Source: Enterobacter sp. R4-368
Lineage (GTDB): Bacteria > Pseudomonadota > Gammaproteobacteria > Enterobacterales > Enterobacteriaceae
Direction of reading: 5' to 3'
Assembly: GCF_000410515.1 (NCBI RefSeq)
Contig: NC_021500.1
Coordinates: 2,418,001-2,482,000 of the forward strand
DNA length: 64,000 bases
Part shown: positions 1 through 9,693 of the stretch, in pieces
How positions within the stretch are numbered: position 1 is the stretch's first letter
How the letters are laid out: each line of letters opens with the position of its first letter
Position numbers and translations under genes: made by a program
The notes under the pieces: model-generated
Databases searched by the model: none
The model's input: only the letters and a program-made list of their open reading frames with translations
What the model was told of the DNA's origin: nothing

Positions 1-140
1 TTGTGGTGGATGTGAAAAACGCCGGGGGTGAGTTCTACGACCAGGAAGTGGTGGTCGATAAAGATCAGCTGGTTACCAGCCGTACTCCCGATGATTTGCC
101 CGCATTTAATCGCGAAGCGCTGCGCTTATTGGGTGCCTGA
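1..140 (+). CDS. yhbO: YhbO, C-terminal fragment (PfpI/DJ-1 family)
   Basis: The last 45 codons of an open frame entering from the left edge and ending in TGA at 138-140. The residues ([19 protein letters not shown], then a tail ending ALRLLGA) match the C-terminus of YhbO, a DJ-1/PfpI-superfamily stress protein described as a protein/nucleotide deglycase. The catalytic cysteine lies upstream of the window, so activity cannot be judged. The 3' end overlaps the convergent yhbP stop by 15 bp, as expected for the yhbO-yhbP pair. The identification rests on the tail sequence plus its position next to yhbP and yhbQ. Confidence 0.85.
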   Translation, partial: VVDVKNAGGEFYDQEVVVDKDQLVTSRTPDDLPAFNREALRLLGA

Positions 141-563
141 GTCGCGGATCCAGTGCAGTTTTTTACCAAAACCCAGCGTGTTATCGGTGAACTTCAGTTC
201 GTGAAGACGAATTTCCCACATCGGGGCAGATAAAACGCGGGCGACCGGAAAGCGACGATTGTACTTCGCACGCAACGTCGCACTCTCTTCGCTGTCGAGG
301 CGGCGGATCTCGCCGGTGAACTGCACGCCGCGAATCAGCGCCACGGTTTTTGGCTGGCCGTTTACCGTGCCTGCTACCTGCGCTTTCAAACCCGTCATCT
401 GTGAATGGCGGGTTTGATCCTCGCTCAGGATATAAAACGCGACCGCTTGCGGATCATAAAAATAGAACGCGTTCGCACACCATAACTCTCCCCGATTCGC
501 CACACACCATGTGACAACATGCTGCTTCGCCAGCCAGCGATTAATGGCTGCTAGAGTCTCCAT
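126..563 (-). CDS. yhbP: YhbP, UPF0306 family protein
   Basis: A 145-residue protein, within a few residues of the usual family length, in the UPF0306 group with a pyridoxamine-phosphate-oxidase-like split-barrel fold. No reaction is established for it. The sequence has no signal peptide or membrane segment and a cysteine-containing N-terminal third ([20 protein letters not shown]), so it is presumably cytosolic. It converges on yhbO with a 15-bp overlap and is divergent from yhbQ, the arrangement known from E. coli. Assignment is by sequence and context; the function is unknown. Confidence 0.88.
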   Translation of the reverse strand: METLAAINRWLAKQHVVTWCVANRGELWCANAFYFYDPQAVAFYILSEDQTRHSQMTGLKAQVAGTVNGQPKTVALIRGVQFTGEIRRLDSEESATLRAKYNRRFPVARVLSAPMWEIRLHELKFTDNTLGFGKKLHWIRDSGTQ

Positions 564-616
564 TTTTTCCCTTCCCCATGTTATTTTTCTTTCACATTAA
601 CATACTGAACATCGTC

Positions 617-919
617 ATGACGCCCTGGTTTCTTTACCTTATTCGCACCGCTGACAACATGCTCTACACCGGTATTACCACCGATGTCGCACGGCGTTTT
701 ACCCAGCATCAATCCGGGAAAGGCGCAAAAGCGTTACGGGGAAAAGGCGCGCTGGCACTGGCTTTTTCAGCCGAGGTGGGGGAAAGGTCGCTGGCACTGC
801 GGCTGGAGTACCGCATTAAGCAGTTAACCAAGCGCCAGAAAGAGCGCCTCGTCGCCGGGGATGGCTCGTTCGAGGCGCTGCGGGAAAGCCTGTTATCTGT
901 GTCCGTTAAAAACGATTGA
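617..919 (+). CDS. yhbQ: YhbQ, GIY-YIG nuclease-fold protein
   Basis: A 100-residue UPF0213 protein with a stand-alone GIY-YIG domain. The motif reads as [15 protein letters not shown] near the N-terminus, followed by conserved Arg (VARRF) and Glu (LEYRIKQL) residues. An upstream in-frame start at 578 would add 13 residues rich in Phe and Ile. The ATG at 617 is preferred because it gives the normal family length. YhbQ of E. coli has been linked to DNA repair or nuclease activity, but its substrate is not firmly established. The 3' end overlaps the convergent yhbS by 14 bp. Confidence 0.9.
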   Translation: MTPWFLYLIRTADNMLYTGITTDVARRFTQHQSGKGAKALRGKGALALAFSAEVGERSLALRLEYRIKQLTKRQKERLVAGDGSFEALRESLLSVSVKND

Positions 920-1409
920 AATGATCGCAGTATTCGACCAGACCACTGACGCCATTGAACGCGTCATCCGCCAGACGATGAACTAAAAACGCGTCATGGC
1001 TTGCTGGCCAGCGGCAGCGCAAATCATACTGCGCCGCCTTCTCAAACCCGAGACGGCTATAAAACACGGGATCACCTAAAGTGACCACCGCCGCATAACC
1101 AAACTCGTTGAGTGAATCCAGCCCTTCATACACTAACTGACGCGCAATACCCTGCCCGCGGTACTGCTCATCAACGGCCAGCGGCGCAAGCCCGACCCAT
1201 TGCAGCTCTTCACCGGCGACCGAAACCGGGCTAAACGCCACGTAGCCAATGACCTGACCTTCGTCATCGGTCGCAACAAATCCCAGCGTGATCAGCCCGT
1301 CTTCGCGCAGATCGTGCACCAGCGTCGCTTCCGCTTCGCCGTCAAAACTACGGCGCAGCAGCGCGTCGATACCGGGAGCATCAATGGGAATTTCAACTCT
1401 AATCAGCAT
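906..1409 (-). CDS. yhbS: YhbS, GNAT-family N-acetyltransferase
   Basis: A 167-residue GNAT acetyltransferase. The acetyl-CoA pyrophosphate loop is visible as [11 protein letters not shown] in the middle of the protein. It is followed by the typical C-terminal strand ([17 protein letters not shown]). The acceptor substrate is unknown. The gene overlaps the 3' end of ubiT by 7 bp and is translated in the same direction, so it probably forms a two-gene operon with ubiT. Length equals that of the E. coli protein. Confidence 0.9.
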   Translation of the reverse strand: MLIRVEIPIDAPGIDALLRRSFDGEAEATLVHDLREDGLITLGFVATDDEGQVIGYVAFSPVSVAGEELQWVGLAPLAVDEQYRGQGIARQLVYEGLDSLNEFGYAAVVTLGDPVFYSRLGFEKAAQYDLRCRWPASHDAFLVHRLADDAFNGVSGLVEYCDHFNRF

Positions 1410-1927
1410 GGCTCACCTACAGAAGGTTGTGTCGTTGCAGGCGGCGCTTGCAGGCCAGCCTCAACAAATTCCGCCAGCTGCAGCAGCATCACCCGCAGGG
1501 GTTTTGGCATCTGCTCCAGCTCAATGGCGTCCATCAGGTTTTTCACGTACAGCCCAAGTTCCGTATCGCCTTCAATCACCAGACGGCGCTGGAAAAACAG
1601 CGTATCGGGATCCTGCTTACGCGCAGCAATCATCAGCAAATCGCTGGCGTCCGCGCTGAAGCTGACATCCGCATCGGCAGATTCACGCACAATCATCTGC
1701 CCATCTGCAACAGAGGTATACCACGTCAGGCCAATATCCCGAACCTGGATACTTAACCAGCGGCCTTCCAGAAACTCAAGTTCTCCGTCCGCCAGCGCCT
1801 GTTGGAATTGCCAACGCAGCACCTGCTCCAGCACCTGACGTTTGATGGCAAAAGGCGTCAGCTTAACCGGCACGCTCAGTAACGACGGGCCAACGTGAAC
1901 AAGACGTGAGCGCAATTTATCCAACAC
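1403..1927 (-). CDS. ubiT: UbiT (YhbT), SCP2-domain ubiquinone accessory factor
   Basis: A 174-residue protein with an SCP2 sterol-carrier domain (central DADVSFSADASDLLMIAARK). In E. coli, UbiT (YhbT) works with UbiU and UbiV in oxygen-independent ubiquinone biosynthesis, where it is thought to bind the hydrophobic intermediates. It lies divergent from ubiUV across a 239-bp gap and overlaps yhbS downstream. That layout fits co-regulation from the shared region, but I could not pick out a clean FNR-type site there. Confidence 0.92.
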   Translation of the reverse strand: MLDKLRSRLVHVGPSLLSVPVKLTPFAIKRQVLEQVLRWQFQQALADGELEFLEGRWLSIQVRDIGLTWYTSVADGQMIVRESADADVSFSADASDLLMIAARKQDPDTLFFQRRLVIEGDTELGLYVKNLMDAIELEQMPKPLRVMLLQLAEFVEAGLQAPPATTQPSVGEPC

Positions 1928-2166
1928 GAGCTTTACTCCCTGAAATGATAATGACTGCTATTTTGCCACAATCGCCAAATGGCATAGCGGCACAAATCAA
2001 CAATTACGAATAAACAGCCGGGGATTATTGGCGCCATCAATACGCATTTAACTGCCTCAAATCAAAAATTGTCGCTGACAGGTTAACTAAAATCCCAGTT
2101 CATTAACAACTTAGCGACCCCACGGGGTACATCCGGGCCATAGCGCCCCTGATTGCAGGATACACT

Positions 2167-3162
2167 ATGGAGTTGCTCTGCCCTGCCGGAAACCTTCCGG
2201 CGCTGAAGGCGGCCATCGAAAACGGCGCCGATGCTGTGTATATCGGCCTGAAAGATGATACCAACGCCCGCCATTTCGCCGGTCTTAATTTTACCGAGAA
2301 GAAGCTGCAGGAAGCGGTCAGCTTTGTTCATCAACACCGCCGCAAGCTGCATATCGCCATTAACACATTTGCGCATCCTGATGGCTATCAACGCTGGGAG
2401 CGCGCCGTTGATATGGCGGCGCAGATTGGCGCTGACGCGCTGATCCTGGCGGATTTAGCGATGCTGGAATATGCAGCCGAGCGCTATCCGCATATTGAGC
2501 GCCACGTCTCCGTCCAGGCTTCCGCGACCAACGAAGAGGCGATTCGTTTTTACCATCGCCACTTTGACGTGGCGCGCGTGGTGCTGCCGCGCGTGTTATC
2601 GATTCACCAGGTCAAGCAACTGGCGCGCGTCACGCCGGTGCCGCTGGAAGTGTTCGCTTTTGGCAGCCTGTGCATTATGGCGGAAGGTCGCTGCTATCTC
2701 TCTTCTTACCTGACAGGCGAATCGCCCAATACCGTGGGCGCCTGTTCTCCGGCGCGTTTTGTGCGCTGGCAGCAAACACCGCAGGGGCTGGAGTCCCGTC
2801 TTAACGAAGTGCTGATTGATCGCTATCAGGATGGCGAAAACGCCGGTTATCCGACCTTATGCAAAGGCCGCTATCTGGTGGATGGCGAGCGCTATCACGC
2901 GCTGGAAGAGCCCACCAGCCTCAACACGCTGGAGCTGCTGCCAGAGCTGCTGGCCGCCAATATTGCCTCGGTAAAAATCGAGGGGCGCCAGCGTAGCCCG
3001 GCCTATGTAAGTCAGGTGGCAAAAGTATGGCGTCAGGCAATCGACCGTTGTATGGCCTCGCCGCAAGATTTTGTGCCGCAATCGGCCTGGATGGAAACGC
3101 TGGGGTCGATGTCGGAAGGCACCCAAACCACCCTCGGCGCGTATCACCGCAAATGGCAGTAG
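2167..3162 (+). CDS. ubiU: UbiU, iron-sulphur O2-independent ubiquinone hydroxylase subunit
   Basis: A 331-residue U32-peptidase-like protein of the same length as E. coli UbiU (YhbU). Cysteines at 169, 176, 193 and 232 occupy the positions of the four 4Fe-4S ligands known for E. coli UbiU. With UbiV it forms the heterodimer needed for hydroxylating the ubiquinone ring without oxygen, using prephenate as oxygen donor. The ATG follows an AGGA-type ribosome site. ubiV starts 7 bp after the stop, so the two are translated as an operon. Confidence 0.95.
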   Translation: MELLCPAGNLPALKAAIENGADAVYIGLKDDTNARHFAGLNFTEKKLQEAVSFVHQHRRKLHIAINTFAHPDGYQRWERAVDMAAQIGADALILADLAMLEYAAERYPHIERHVSVQASATNEEAIRFYHRHFDVARVVLPRVLSIHQVKQLARVTPVPLEVFAFGSLCIMAEGRCYLSSYLTGESPNTVGACSPARFVRWQQTPQGLESRLNEVLIDRYQDGENAGYPTLCKGRYLVDGERYHALEEPTSLNTLELLPELLAANIASVKIEGRQRSPAYVSQVAKVWRQAIDRCMASPQDFVPQSAWMETLGSMSEGTQTTLGAYHRKWQ

Positions 3163-3169
3163 GAAAACC

Positions 3170-4048
3170 ATGAAATATTCATTAGGGCCGGTGCTTTACT
3201 ACTGGCCAAAAGAGACGCTGGAAGATTTTTACCGCCAGGCCGCCACCAGCCACGCCGATGTGATTTACCTTGGCGAAGCCGTCTGCAGCAAGCGCCGCGC
3301 CACCAAAGTGGGCGACTGGCTGGATATGGCCAAACAACTGGCGGGCAGCGGCAAGCAGGTTGTGCTTTCCACGCTGGCGCTGGTACAGGCCTCTTCCGAA
3401 TTAAACGAACTAAAACGTTACGTTGATAACGGCGAGTTTTTACTCGAAGCCAGCGACCTGGGCGTGGTGAATATGTGCGCCGAGCGCAAGCTGCCGTTTG
3501 TCGCCGGGCATGCGCTCAACTGCTACAACGCGGTGGCGCTGCGTTTACTGCTCAAGCAAGGCATGGTGCGCTGGTGCATGCCGGTTGAGCTTTCACGCGA
3601 CTGGCTGAAAAACTTACTCGATCAGTGTGATTCCCTCGGTATTCGTCAGCAATTTGAAGTGGAAGTGCTGAGCTACGGTCATCTGCCACTGGCTTACTCC
3701 GCGCGCTGCTTTACCGCCCGCTCCGAAGACAGACCCAAAGATGAGTGCGAAACTTGCTGCATTAAATACCCGAACGGACGCAGCATCCTTTCGCAAGAGA
3801 ATCAGCAAGTCTTTGTGCTCAACGGTATCCAGACGATGAGCGGCTATGTTTACAATCTTGGCAATGAGCTGGTCTCAATGAATGGCCTTGTGGATATGGT
3901 GCGCCTGTCGCCGATGGGTAACGAGACGTTTGCCATGCTTGACGCGTTTAAGGCTAATGAAACGGGTAATGCGCCGCTGCCACTGGCATCTAATAGCGAT
4001 TGCAACGGCTACTGGCGCAGGCTGCCGGGTCTGGCTTTACAGCAGTAA
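3170..4048 (+). CDS. ubiV: UbiV, partner of UbiU
   Basis: A 292-residue U32-family protein beginning MKYSLGPVLYYWPKE. The open frame extends 33 codons further upstream inside ubiU; this ATG was chosen because it sits just after AGGAAAACC and gives the E. coli length. Cysteines at 39, 180, 193 and 197, with an extra one at 196, match the 4Fe-4S ligands of E. coli UbiV. It works with UbiU in anaerobic ubiquinone synthesis. Confidence 0.95.
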   Translation: MKYSLGPVLYYWPKETLEDFYRQAATSHADVIYLGEAVCSKRRATKVGDWLDMAKQLAGSGKQVVLSTLALVQASSELNELKRYVDNGEFLLEASDLGVVNMCAERKLPFVAGHALNCYNAVALRLLLKQGMVRWCMPVELSRDWLKNLLDQCDSLGIRQQFEVEVLSYGHLPLAYSARCFTARSEDRPKDECETCCIKYPNGRSILSQENQQVFVLNGIQTMSGYVYNLGNELVSMNGLVDMVRLSPMGNETFAMLDAFKANETGNAPLPLASNSDCNGYWRRLPGLALQQ

Positions 4049-4190
4049 TAAAAGCTCACTTTGTTAACAAGAATTGTCACAAGTTAATGCAGTATGAAAG
4101 TTGCAGCTTTTCTGGCCGGGCGCGGCACATTGCGCCAGGCTGGAAGAAGACCTTCAATCTGATGACAATGCTGTAGCAAAGTGAGTGTGT

Positions 4191-5198
4191 ATGTCTGATA
4201 AAACGATCCCTTTTTCGGTGCTTGATCTTGCGCCGATCCCGCAAAACTCCAGCGCCCGCGAGGCGTTCACTCATTCGCTGGATCTGGCGAAACTGGCCGA
4301 ACAGCGCGGTTATCATCGCTACTGGCTGGCAGAACACCACAATATGACCGGTATCGCCAGCGCGGCGACTTCCGTATTGATTGGCTATCTGGCGGCGAAT
4401 ACGCAAACTCTGCATTTGGGTTCCGGCGGCGTGATGCTGCCAAACCATTCACCGCTGGTGATTGCCGAGCAGTTCGGCACATTGAATACGCTCTACCCCG
4501 GGCGTATCGATCTCGGGCTTGGCCGCGCGCCAGGCAGCGACCAGCGCACCATGATGGCGCTGCGCCGCCATATGAGCGGTGATATCGACAATTTCCCGCG
4601 AGATGTCGCTGAACTGGTGGACTGGTTTGATGCCCGCGATCCAAACCCGCACGTACGACCGGTGCCGGGCTACGGTGAAAAAATCCCCGTCTGGCTGCTG
4701 GGCTCAAGCCTGTATAGTGCGCAACTGGCTGCACAACTGGGCTTACCGTTTGCCTTTGCTTCGCACTTCGCGCCGGATATGTTGTTCCAGGCGTTACATC
4801 TTTATCGCACCAACTTTACGCCTTCGGCGCGGCTGGAAAAACCGTACGCGATGGTATGCATCAATATTGTCGCAGCCGACAGCAATCGCGATGCGGAATT
4901 CCTGTTTACCTCTATGCAGCAGGCCTTTGTGAAATTGCGCCGTGGTGAAAGCGCGCAGTTGCCACCACCGATCCCCAATATGGATCAGTTCTGGTCACCG
5001 TCGGAACAATACGGCGTACAGCAGGCGTTGAGTATGTCGCTGGTGGGTGATAAAGCGAAAGTGCGCCACGGGCTGGAAGCGATTCTGCGGGAAACGGACG
5101 CCGACGAAATTATGGTCAACGGGCAGATTTTTGACCACCAGGCGCGGCTCTACTCGTTTGAGCTGGCGATGCAGGTGAAAGAAGAACTGCTCGGCTAG
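4191..5198 (+). CDS. yhbW: YhbW, luciferase-like flavin monooxygenase
   Basis: A 335-residue bacterial-luciferase-superfamily protein. The family signature is visible near the N-terminus ([19 protein letters not shown]) and in the middle ([16 protein letters not shown]), giving a TIM barrel that uses reduced flavin. The substrate is unknown. A GTG at 4185 would add two residues; the ATG at 4191 fits the usual length. It follows ubiV after 142 bp, so it may or may not share its transcript. A strong hairpin follows the stop. Confidence 0.9.
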   Translation: MSDKTIPFSVLDLAPIPQNSSAREAFTHSLDLAKLAEQRGYHRYWLAEHHNMTGIASAATSVLIGYLAANTQTLHLGSGGVMLPNHSPLVIAEQFGTLNTLYPGRIDLGLGRAPGSDQRTMMALRRHMSGDIDNFPRDVAELVDWFDARDPNPHVRPVPGYGEKIPVWLLGSSLYSAQLAAQLGLPFAFASHFAPDMLFQALHLYRTNFTPSARLEKPYAMVCINIVAADSNRDAEFLFTSMQQAFVKLRRGESAQLPPPIPNMDQFWSPSEQYGVQQALSMSLVGDKAKVRHGLEAILRETDADEIMVNGQIFDHQARLYSFELAMQVKEELLG

Positions 5199-5207
5199 CG
5201 CAGAGAT

Positions 5208-5233
5208 TCTCCTCTCCCATAAGGGAGAGGAGA
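5208..5233. terminator. Hairpin between convergent yhbW and mtr
   Basis: A perfect 11-bp stem (TCTCCTCTCCC paired with its complement) around an ATAA loop, 10 bp after the yhbW stop and 7 bp before the mtr stop. There is no long T run on either side, so it is probably a shared but weak or factor-assisted terminator. Confidence 0.6.
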
Positions 5234-5240
5234 GAAATAA

Positions 5241-6485
5241 TTACTGGTAAACAGGTAGCAAATTAAAGCTGGAAAGCAGATGCACGACCGCGTTGCCGAT
5301 GCCAAACAGCAGGATCAATACGATCATCGGCTTGCCACCCCACACGCGAAATGCCGGACTGCCAAAGCGCTTACGCGACGCATTTGCCAGCAATGCCGGA
5401 ACAATCGCCGCCCATATCGTTGCTGCCAGACCCGCATAACCAATTGCATACAAAAAGCCGTTCGGCCACAGTAAGCCACCCACAATCGGCGGCAAAAAGG
5501 TCAGCAGTGCGGTTTTAAAACGTCCCAGCGGGGAATCATCAAACTTGAACAAGTCCGCCAGGTAGTCAAACAGCCCCAACGTCACGCCGAGGAAGGAACT
5601 GGCGACGGCAAAGTTTGAGAAGACAACCAGCAACAGATCCAGACTGCGGCTATTCAGCACGCCGCTCAGCGCCTGCACCAGCACATCGATATTCCCGCCT
5701 TTGGCCGCGATCTCAATAAACGCCGGACGCGGGATGTTGCCCATGGTAACCAGCAACCAAATCACATATAACCCCAGCGCCAGCAGCGTGCCGTAGACCA
5801 GGCAACGAATAATGGTACGCGGATCTTTGCCGTAGTATTTCATCAGGCTCGGCACATTGCCGTGGTAGCCAAACGAGGCCAGACAGAAGGGCAGCGTCAT
5901 CAACAGATAAGGCGTGTACGAAGCATCGCTCTGAGCAACGTTAAATAAGGTTGCTGGCTCGACATGCCCCAACAGGCTGCCAAAAGTGAGGAAGAAGGTG
6001 ATGACCTTCGCACCCAGTACAATCGCCGTCATTCGGCTGACAGCGTGTGTCGAGAGCCAGACGATAAATGCTACCAGCAGCGCAAAGGCAAGCCCGGCCA
6101 GACGCGGCGGAACATCCAGCGACATTTCCGCAAAGGTGTGGTGCAAGATAGAGCCGCTTGCTGAAATGTAGGCGTAAGTCAGGATATAGAGCACGAAAGC
6201 AATCGAGATACCGTTAACCAGGTTCCAGCCTTTTCCCAGCAAATCTTTGGTGATGGTATCGAAGCTCGCGCCGCTCCGGTAATTCAGGTTGGCTTCAAGG
6301 ATCATCAGCCCGGAGTGCAACATGCAAAACCAGGTAAAAACGAGCGCCAGCAATGACCAGAAAAACCACGCGCCGGACATCACCACCGGCAGTGAAAACA
6401 TGCCTGCGCCAATGATCGTGCCGCCAATAATCACTACCCCGCCGAACAGCGAAGGGGAAGCTTGTGTGGTTGTCAGTGTCGACAT
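5241..6485 (-). CDS. mtr: Mtr, high-affinity tryptophan permease
   Basis: A 414-residue inner-membrane permease of the HAAAP family, the same length as E. coli Mtr. It begins with a short cytosolic tail and the family's first helix ([20 protein letters not shown]), followed by about ten further hydrophobic segments. It imports tryptophan by proton symport. It lies downstream of deaD on the same strand, separated by the deaD terminator, so it should have its own promoter. A TrpR-operator-like palindrome lies 50 bp upstream of the start, in keeping with known TrpR control of mtr in E. coli. Confidence 0.95.
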   Translation of the reverse strand: MSTLTTTQASPSLFGGVVIIGGTIIGAGMFSLPVVMSGAWFFWSLLALVFTWFCMLHSGLMILEANLNYRSGASFDTITKDLLGKGWNLVNGISIAFVLYILTYAYISASGSILHHTFAEMSLDVPPRLAGLAFALLVAFIVWLSTHAVSRMTAIVLGAKVITFFLTFGSLLGHVEPATLFNVAQSDASYTPYLLMTLPFCLASFGYHGNVPSLMKYYGKDPRTIIRCLVYGTLLALGLYVIWLLVTMGNIPRPAFIEIAAKGGNIDVLVQALSGVLNSRSLDLLLVVFSNFAVASSFLGVTLGLFDYLADLFKFDDSPLGRFKTALLTFLPPIVGGLLWPNGFLYAIGYAGLAATIWAAIVPALLANASRKRFGSPAFRVWGGKPMIVLILLFGIGNAVVHLLSSFNLLPVYQ

Positions 6486-6535
6486 CTGAATGATTCTCCT
6501 GTGGTAAGCAATGCCAGTAGTTCAGGCCGCTGCAT

Positions 6536-6555
6536 TGTACCAGTACAGGAGTACA
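6536..6555 (-). promoter_or_regulatory. Candidate TrpR operator upstream of mtr
   Basis: Read on the minus strand this is TGTACTCCTGTACTGGTACA, a TGTAC/GTACA-flanked element with a central GTAC, very close to the TrpR operator known at E. coli mtr. Its position just upstream of the start suits a repressor site overlapping the promoter. Binding itself is inferred. Confidence 0.55.
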
Positions 6556-6563
6556 TTACGGAT

Positions 6564-6594
6564 AAAAAAAGCCCCAATCTTTTCGATCGGGGCT
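6564..6594 (-). terminator. Intrinsic terminator after deaD
   Basis: On the minus strand an AGCCCC/GGGGCT stem extended by further pairs is followed by seven T residues. It lies 32 bp after the deaD stop and upstream of the mtr operator. Confidence 0.85.
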
Positions 6595-6625
6595 GTATCT
6601 ATTTCTTTACAGACTGTAACGCAGA

Positions 6626-8521
6626 TTATGCGTCGTTACGGCGACGCGGAGCGTTATCGTCGCGATCGCGGCGCGGTGCACGACGTTCGCCACCGAAACT
6701 ACGACCTTCCTGACGCTCACCGCTGAAACGACGGCCTTCACCACGACCACCTTCACGGCGTTCACCACCGAAACCACCGCGGCGCTCACCGCCACCACGA
6801 CGTTCGCTACGCTCACGCGGCTGTGCATCGCCCAGCAGCTGCATATTCATCGGCTTGTTCAGAATACGCGTGCGAGTGAAGTGCTGCAGAACTTCGCCCG
6901 GCATGCCTTTCGGCAGCTCAATGGTAGAGTGAGTACCAAACAGTTTGATGTTACCAATGTAACGGCTGCTGATATCACCTTCGTTCGCGATAGCACCAAC
7001 GATATGGCGTACTTCAACACCATCATCGCGGCCCACTTCGATACGATACAGTTCCATTTCGCCAACATCACGACGTTCACGACGCGGACGATCTTCGCCA
7101 CCACGTTCGCCACGCGGACCACGATCGTTACGATCGCCACGGCGTTCGAAACGGTCATCACGATCGCGGAACTCACGCTTAGGACGCATCGGTGCATCCG
7201 GCGGGAGGATCAGCGGACGTTCGCCCTGAGCCATTTTCAGCAGTGCAGCGGCCAGCGTTTCAATATCCATCTCTTCTTCAGCAGAAGGTTGAATTTTTGC
7301 CAGCAGCGCGCGGTACTGATCCAGATCGCTGCTTTCCAGCTGCTGCTGAACTTTAGCGGCGAATTTTTCCAGACGGCGTTTGCCCAGCAGCTCTGCGTTC
7401 GGCAGTTCCACTTCCGGAATGGTCAGTTTCATCGTACGTTCGATGTTACGCAGCAGACGACGCTCGCGGTTCTCAACGAACAGCAGCGCACGGCCCGCAC
7501 GACCCGCACGACCGGTACGACCGATACGGTGAACGTAGGATTCAGAATCCATCGGGATGTCGTAGTTAACAACCAGGCTGATGCGCTCAACGTCCAGACC
7601 ACGTGCTGCAACGTCAGTTGCGATCAGGATATCCAGACGACCGTCTTTCAGACGCTCCAGCGTCTGCTCACGCAGTGCCTGGTTCATGTCACCGTTCAGT
7701 GCGGCGCTGTTATAGCCACTGCGTTCCAGCGCTTCAGCCACTTCCAGCGTTGCGTTTTTGGTACGAACGAAGATGATCGCCGCATCAAAATCTTCCGCTT
7801 CCAGGAAGCGAACCAGCGCTTCGTTTTTACGCATGCCGTATGCAGTCCAGTAGCTCTGGCTGATGTCCGGACGAGTCGTCACGCTGGATTGAATGCGCAC
7901 TTCCTGCGGCTCTTTCATAAAGCGGCGAGTAATGCGACGGATTGCTTCCGGCATGGTGGCAGAGAACAGAGCGGTCTGATGACCTTCCGGGATCTGCGCC
8001 ATGATGGTTTCTACGTCTTCGATAAAGCCCATGCGCAGCATTTCGTCGGCTTCATCCAGCACCAGACCGCTCAGTTTAGAGAGATCCAGCGTGCCGCGTT
8101 TCAGGTGATCCAACAGACGACCCGGCGTACCGACGACGATCTGTGGCCCCTGGCGAAGAGCGCGTAATTGCACGTCATAACGCTGGCCGCCGTACAGGGC
8201 TACCACGCTTACACCGCGCATATGTTTAGAGAAATCGGTCATTGCTTCAGCAACCTGAACCGCCAGTTCGCGGGTCGGAGCGAGCACAAGGATCTGCGGC
8301 GCACGCAGGTCCGGATCGATGTTGTTCAGCAGCGGCAGAGAAAACGCTGCAGTTTTACCGCTACCAGTCTGGGCCATGCCCAGCACGTCACGACCGTTCA
8401 GCAGGTGCGGGATGCACTCAGCCTGGATCGGAGATGGTTTTTCGTAACCGAGATCGTTAAGGGCTTCAAGGATGGGAGCCTTCAGGCCCAGATCTGCAAA
8501 AGTGGTTTCGAATTCAGCCAT
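6626..8521 (-). CDS. deaD: DeaD (CsdA), cold-shock DEAD-box RNA helicase
   Basis: A 631-residue ATP-dependent RNA helicase that aids ribosome assembly and mRNA unwinding or decay at low temperature. Visible motifs in order are the Q motif ([10 protein letters not shown]), Walker A (AQTGSGKT), [18 protein letters not shown] and the C-terminal [11 protein letters not shown]. After the helicase core comes an RNA-binding domain and a long Arg/Gly/Glu-rich tail. The open frame extends to a TTG at 8530, but the ATG at 8521 gives the E. coli N-terminus MAEFETTF. The start overlaps yrbN by 8 bp, which suggests translational coupling. The terminator lies just downstream. Confidence 0.96.
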   Translation of the reverse strand: MAEFETTFADLGLKAPILEALNDLGYEKPSPIQAECIPHLLNGRDVLGMAQTGSGKTAAFSLPLLNNIDPDLRAPQILVLAPTRELAVQVAEAMTDFSKHMRGVSVVALYGGQRYDVQLRALRQGPQIVVGTPGRLLDHLKRGTLDLSKLSGLVLDEADEMLRMGFIEDVETIMAQIPEGHQTALFSATMPEAIRRITRRFMKEPQEVRIQSSVTTRPDISQSYWTAYGMRKNEALVRFLEAEDFDAAIIFVRTKNATLEVAEALERSGYNSAALNGDMNQALREQTLERLKDGRLDILIATDVAARGLDVERISLVVNYDIPMDSESYVHRIGRTGRAGRAGRALLFVENRERRLLRNIERTMKLTIPEVELPNAELLGKRRLEKFAAKVQQQLESSDLDQYRALLAKIQPSAEEEMDIETLAAALLKMAQGERPLILPPDAPMRPKREFRDRDDRFERRGDRNDRGPRGERGGEDRPRRERRDVGEMELYRIEVGRDDGVEVRHIVGAIANEGDISSRYIGNIKLFGTHSTIELPKGMPGEVLQHFTRTRILNKPMNMQLLGDAQPRERSERRGGGERRGGFGGERREGGRGEGRRFSGERQEGRSFGGERRAPRRDRDDNAPRRRNDA

Positions 8522-8594
8522 GTAGTACAAGTGCCTCTATGTCATTGGCGGCCAGTCTACATAACTCATCGTGAAAAAAATTAGCAATTTTCAT
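8514..8594 (-). CDS. yrbN: YrbN, small protein at the deaD start
   Basis: A 26-residue reading frame, found by translating the deaD leader: ATG at 8594, TGA at 8514-8516, with residues [18 protein letters not shown] and then a tail ending VLHG. It matches the small protein YrbN known upstream of deaD in E. coli in length, in position and in overlapping the deaD ATG by 8 bp. Its function is not established. Translation of it could feed ribosomes onto deaD, whose long leader is cold-regulated in E. coli. Confidence 0.8.
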   Translation of the reverse strand: MKIANFFHDELCRLAANDIEALVLHG

Positions 8595-8700
8595 TGAAAA
8601 GTGTGAACCGGCTCAAAGTAGGTTAATTAACGAACAATGAAGCCCTCACCCGCGAAGGTGATGGCAATCAAAAAAGATTACGGGCTGATATGTTCGTCAG

Positions 8701-9585
8701 CTATTGCTGGTCCGATTCTGCCAGGTCGTCATGCTCCTGGCCCAAGAGCGCTAATTCCAACAATGCGTAACGATGCTCAACAAAATTATGGACGTTGTTG
8801 GCAACCGCTAGTTTGAACAGTGCCGTGGCGCTGTCCTTATCCCCCAGACTTAGGTAGTACTTACCTAAATAGAAGTTGGTTTCACTGAGATGCTCAGCGA
8901 GCGAGGTGTTATCCGTTGCGTCTGCCTTCAGGCGATCCATTAGCGTTGCTTCGCTAATGTCGCCGAGGTAGAACTCGACAATGTTCCATCCCCACTGTTC
9001 CTTGTCCGATTTTTCGAAGCGCTGTTTCAGTGCTTCTTTAGCCTGCTTCTCATTAAGCTTCCGCTCAACGATGTAAAGCCACAGACTCCGGAAAGGATCA
9101 TTAGGATCGTCTTGATAAAACGCCAGCAGATCATCTTGCGCTAACTTGTCGCGACCGCCGTAATGCAGTGCGATCCCGCGATTCAAGTGCGCGTAGTTGT
9201 AAGTTGGATCAAGCTCAAGTACAGAATCAAACGCTTCATAGGCAGCATCAAAATTGCCTGCCTGCGTTAAATAAATGCCTAAGTAATTGAATACTTCCGG
9301 CATATCGGGTCGGATTGCCAGCGCTTGCGAGAAATCATTTCGCGCTAAGGCTCTCAAACCGAGGCTATCATACAACACTCCGCGCTCATATAAAAGCTGT
9401 GCGCGTTCGTCATCGGTTAAAGCCCGACTGGCAAGAATTTGTTCCATGCGTGCCAGAATCACTTCTTGCTGCAAAGTCGGTTGCAATGGCACCGCGAGGA
9501 CTTCACTTTTACGCCAGGCAGAGTTGCTGCATCCTGCCAGCGTTAAAGCTGTCGCAACGAAACACCAGCGCAAAAAAGGCTTCAT
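8701..9585 (-). CDS. nlpI: NlpI, TPR-containing outer-membrane lipoprotein
   Basis: A 294-residue lipoprotein. The signal peptide ends in the lipobox LAGC, with the lipidated Cys at 19 followed by Ser-Asn, which favours the outer membrane. Tetratricopeptide repeats occupy roughly residues 60-170 (for example the [20 protein letters not shown] and [19 protein letters not shown] segments). In E. coli NlpI is an adaptor for the protease Prc, helps degrade the peptidoglycan hydrolase MepS, and scaffolds murein enzymes. It lies downstream of pnp and upstream of deaD on the same strand. Confidence 0.95.
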   Translation of the reverse strand: MKPFLRWCFVATALTLAGCSNSAWRKSEVLAVPLQPTLQQEVILARMEQILASRALTDDERAQLLYERGVLYDSLGLRALARNDFSQALAIRPDMPEVFNYLGIYLTQAGNFDAAYEAFDSVLELDPTYNYAHLNRGIALHYGGRDKLAQDDLLAFYQDDPNDPFRSLWLYIVERKLNEKQAKEALKQRFEKSDKEQWGWNIVEFYLGDISEATLMDRLKADATDNTSLAEHLSETNFYLGKYYLSLGDKDSATALFKLAVANNVHNFVEHRYALLELALLGQEHDDLAESDQQ

Positions 9586-9661
9586 TTCCCACTCCCGAAG
9601 ACAACAATTGGATGAACGTCCTGTCCCCCGGCTGCAAACATGGCGTCCTGCCTGCTAATAA

Positions 9662-9683
9662 GCCCTCCGCTATCGCGGAGGGC
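9662..9683 (-). terminator. Hairpin between pnp and nlpI
   Basis: A perfect 9-bp GC-rich stem (GCCCTCCGC paired with GCGGAGGGC) with a 4-nt loop, 10 bp after the pnp stop. The following bases on the minus strand are only moderately T-rich, so it may be a partial terminator or a 3'-end-protecting hairpin. Confidence 0.65.
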
Positions 9684-9693
9684 AAAAACAACC

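Noticed and set aside
1928..2166. FNR box between ubiT and ubiU
   Set aside because: Several ATCAA-like half-sites occur, but no paired TTGAT-N4-ATCAA element could be found by eye.
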